A program made the position numbers and the translations under genes. A model generated the notes under the pieces. That model was not told the DNA's origin, searched no databases, and saw nothing but the letters and a program-made list of their open reading frames with translations. Positions 61,345 through 64,000 of a stretch of DNA of 64,000 nucleotides are shown here, piece by piece. Position 1 is the stretch's first letter, and every line of letters begins with the position of its first letter. The DNA comes from Ampullaceana balthica (Eukaryota; Mollusca; Gastropoda; Lymnaeidae), in NCBI GenBank assembly GCA_944989445.1, contig CALYLW010000345.1:372001-436000 (forward strand), in the 5' to 3' direction.

Positions 61345-62420
61345 CTATAGTTGCATTGTTGAGTGGACTTCCTATAGTTGCATTGTTGAGTGGACTTCCT
61401 ATTGTGTGTTGTTGAGTGGACTTCCTATTGTTGTGTTGTTGAGTGGACTTCCTGTTGTTGTGTTGTTGAGTGGACTTCCTATTGTTGTGTTGTTGAGTGG
61501 ACTTCCTGTTGTTGTGTTGTTGAGTGGACTTCCTATTGTTGTGTTGCGTTGTTGAGTGGACTTCCTATAGTTGCATTGTTGAGTGGACTTCCTATTGTTG
61601 TGTTGCGTTGCGTTGTTGAGTGGACTTCCTATTGTTGTGTTGTGTTGTTGAGTGGACTTCCTATTGTTGTGTTGCGTTGTTGAGTGGACTTCCTATTGTT
61701 GTGTGTGTTGTGTGTGTGTGAGTGGACTTCCTATTGTTGTGTTGCGTTGTTGAGTGGACTTCCTATTGTTGTGTTGTTGAGTGGACTTCCTATTGTTGTG
61801 TTGCGTTGCGTTGTTGAGTGGACTTCCTATTGTTGTGTTGCGTTGCGTTGTTGAGTGGACTTCCTATTGTTGTGTTGTTGAGTGGACTTCCTATTGTTGT
61901 GTTGTGTTGTTGAGTGGACTTCCTGTTGTTGTGTTGCGTTGTTGAGTGGACTTCCTATTGTTGTGTTGCGTTGTTGAGTGGACTTCCTATTGTTGTGTTG
62001 CGTTGTTGAGTGGACTTCCTATTGTTGTGTTGCGTTGTTGAGTGGACTTCCTATTGTTGTGTTGCGTTGTTGAGTGGACTTCCTATTGTTGTGTTGCGTT
62101 GCGTTGTTGAGTGGACTTCCTATTGTTGTGTTGTGTTGTTGAGTGGACTTCCTATTGTTGTGTTGTGTTGTTGAGTGGACTTCCTATTGTTGTGTTGTTG
62201 AGTGGACTTCCTATTGTTGTGTTGCGTTGTTGCGTGGACTTCCTATTGTTGTGTTGCGTTGTTGAGTGGACTTCCTGTTGTTGTGTTGCGTTGTTGAGTG
62301 GACTTCCTATTGTTGTGTTGCGTTGCGTTGTTGAGTGGACTTCCTATTGTTGTGTTGCGTTGTTGAGTGGACTTCCTATTGTTGTGTTGTTGAACATCTT
62401 CCTATTGTTGTGTTGTTGAG
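61345..62420. repeat. Minisatellite of about 26-37 bp units (gagtggacttcctattgttg)
   Basis: Roughly thirty copies of ttgttgagtggacttcctat followed by ttgttgtg and a variable number of ttgcg blocks. Unit length therefore changes from copy to copy. The long plus-strand frames (61390-61683, 62111-62419) are repeat translations, not genes. The array lies about 110 bases upstream of a receptor exon acceptor. Confidence 0.95.
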
Positions 62421-62429
62421 AGCACCTCC

Positions 62430-63715
62430 TTGCATTGTGTCGGGGGCTGCTGGTGTAAAGTGAACCTAACACTCCGTGTTAGATGCAGGCTTACATATAC
62501 GTAGTTCGTTCGCCTGCAAAATGTTTTTCTTTCTGTCTATGTTGCAATTGGGTATCCGCAACCGTGAAGTGCTTGTTTGACACATGCAAGAGAATGCTAG
62601 CAAAACATTGTTGTTTTTATTTTATTTATTTTCAAATTTATTTCTTTGGTTGGTTGGGTGGGTGGTGGTGAAGCCATTGTGTCATTGATTAGTCTCAGTT
62701 TCTGATACCCACCACGACCAGTGGTATAACAAACGCTTGACGCACACACAACTTTTAGTGAATGCACTCACTCGTTGCATGTGGACAGATGGTTTAGTGC
62801 GCATTCGATGACAAGGTTCATCGCTCTCACGAATTTAACCAGCAAAGACGAGGATAAGTCATGCTGTATAATAAAACAAGGGGCAGTGGAATGGCATTCT
62901 AGCAGAATTTTATTTCATCACGTTATCACAATTTTAAGCCCCTGCCCGGTTTCACCACACTTGGAGCCAAAACCGCTACCTGAGGTGGGGGGGGGGAGGG
63001 GGTGAGAACATTCAGAATAAATTAATGTTATCTATGACTTCACATATTAACCCCATTGACTCCCCCCCCCCTCTCAACTCCTTGTAAAAATTCCCTACAC
63101 ATTCCTGCAACCAAGCCAGCGATGACGAAGACCTTCCCCCAAATATATTAGCATTACTAAAATAGGTTAGAGATGTTGTGTTTTTTTTTGGGGGGGGAGG
63201 GGGGTCTCGGTACATTACAATATCCATGGAGGGCCCCAAAGCCTGTTTCCAAGGTCTATATATCAACCCTTCTAACCACAAAGTAACCTTTGATTTAATA
63301 ACTTTGAAGTACTCGTATTACTGAAATGGGACATGTGTGTTCATGTCTACTACCAGATGGTCTGCTGGCATCCCTATAAAGTCATTATTCTCGCGTTGGT
63401 ACCCTAGCGTGTACACGAATTAAAAGCAAATAATAATAACATCCAATGAGTCACATGGCTAGGAGGAAAATGAAAGTCAGCAGCCCCCCCCCACCAATAG
63501 CGCCGTAATCAAAGTACATTGGCTAATGGTGGTTCAAATAGAAGTCACTGGGCTGCGGCATGGCCCCCGCAGCCAGCAGCAAATTAACATTAGTGTCGAC
63601 GCCACAAAGCCTGGCACTGAGTTTTAGTGTGTGCCAAATTTACTGGTAGTTCATCAAAGCTAAACTAATGAAATCACGTGAAATGAACGTCCCCTGCCAG
63701 GAATCTGTGTTGTGA
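62430..63715. other. No gene recognised
   Basis: Less AT-rich than the rest of the window, with poly-G/poly-C runs near 62990, 63063 and 63190. Frames at 62483, 62775 and 63012 show no motif. It is probably intron or 5' flank of the receptor gene, whose upstream exons I could not find here. Confidence 0.5.
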
Positions 63716-63717
63716 AA

Positions 63718-64000
63718 GTTGGAGGATGTTTGGAGATGATCTCAGTCTCATTGTTGAGGATGCAGTATTGCAGTTGAACGAGGATACTTTGTTGGAGGAT
63801 GTTAGGAGATGATCTCAGTCTCATTGTTGAGGATGCAGTATTGCAGTTGAACGAGGATACTTTGTTGGAGGATGTTAGGAGATGATCTCAGTCTCATTGT
63901 TGAGGATGCAGTATTGCAGTTGCACGAGGATACTTTGTTGGAGGATGTTAGGAGATGATCTCAGTCTCATTGTTGAGGATGCAGTATTGCAGTTGAACGA
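63718..64000. repeat. 73-bp tandem array, about four units, running off the right edge
   Basis: Units begin gttggaggatgttaggagat at 63718, 63791, 63864 and 63937 with an exact 73-bp period and only single-base variants. Confidence 0.97.

Noticed and set aside
61390..62419. Plus-strand frames with repeated WTSYCCVV and LSGLPIV
   Set aside because: Repeat translation of the minisatellite; no start context, splice fit or protein character.
63012..63281. 89-codon minus-strand frame with poly-Pro and poly-Ser
   Set aside because: Driven by poly-G/poly-C runs; not a recognisable receptor exon and no clear splice sites.

Overview
This is a eukaryotic, intron-rich, AT-rich window. Gene content (AASDH, ARMC3 and an invertebrate-type ionotropic glutamate receptor), short exons in long introns, and many degraded LINEs, tRNA-derived SINEs and TIR elements suggest an invertebrate, most likely a lophotrochozoan such as a gastropod mollusc. 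The species call is an inference from the style of genes and repeats; no sequence search was possible.

Layout. (1) 710-17612, minus strand: a complete AASDH (ACSF4) gene. Fifteen exons join in frame to about 1143 residues, giving an adenylation domain, a carrier domain and a PQQ-type beta-propeller. Its last exon reads into a tandem array at 1-823. (2) 17.7-22.5 kb: a repeat-rich intergenic stretch with CR1-like LINE 3' ends, two hAT-type MITEs, a young LINE with an 18-bp target duplication, and a candidate RFX/ETS promoter near 20.75 kb. (3) 22789-45601, plus strand: a complete ARMC3 gene. Twenty-two coding exons join in frame to about 907 residues, with armadillo repeats followed by an EDR1-like C-terminal domain. 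Intron 6 holds a nearly full-length but frameshifted LINE in antisense. (4) 45.6-51.5 kb: gene-poor AT-rich DNA with a 154-bp MITE and a retroelement RNase H fragment. (5) 51581-61238, minus strand: the 3' part of an ionotropic glutamate receptor gene. About 615 residues are visible, covering part of the amino-terminal domain, both halves of the ligand-binding domain, the pore and M4. There are two candidate C-terminal exons, and the 5' exons lie beyond the right edge. (6) 61.3-64.0 kb: two minisatellites and sequence without a recognised exon.

The three genes are not an operon and have no evident shared pathway. AASDH is a metabolic adenylating enzyme, ARMC3 is a cilium/sperm-flagellum-associated protein, and the receptor is a membrane ion channel. 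The most interesting points are: a non-NMDA-like receptor whose ligand pocket carries glycine-type residues (Ile, Trp-Asp); a SINE family sharing its 3' tail with a LINE in the same window; a 1.95-kb TIR element in AASDH intron 1 with CCGCGG palindromes in its long TIRs; and a TIR-element family showing both SINE-filled and empty insertion sites. Exon limits were read by eye from GT/AG signals, reading phase and family similarity, and are not transcript-verified.
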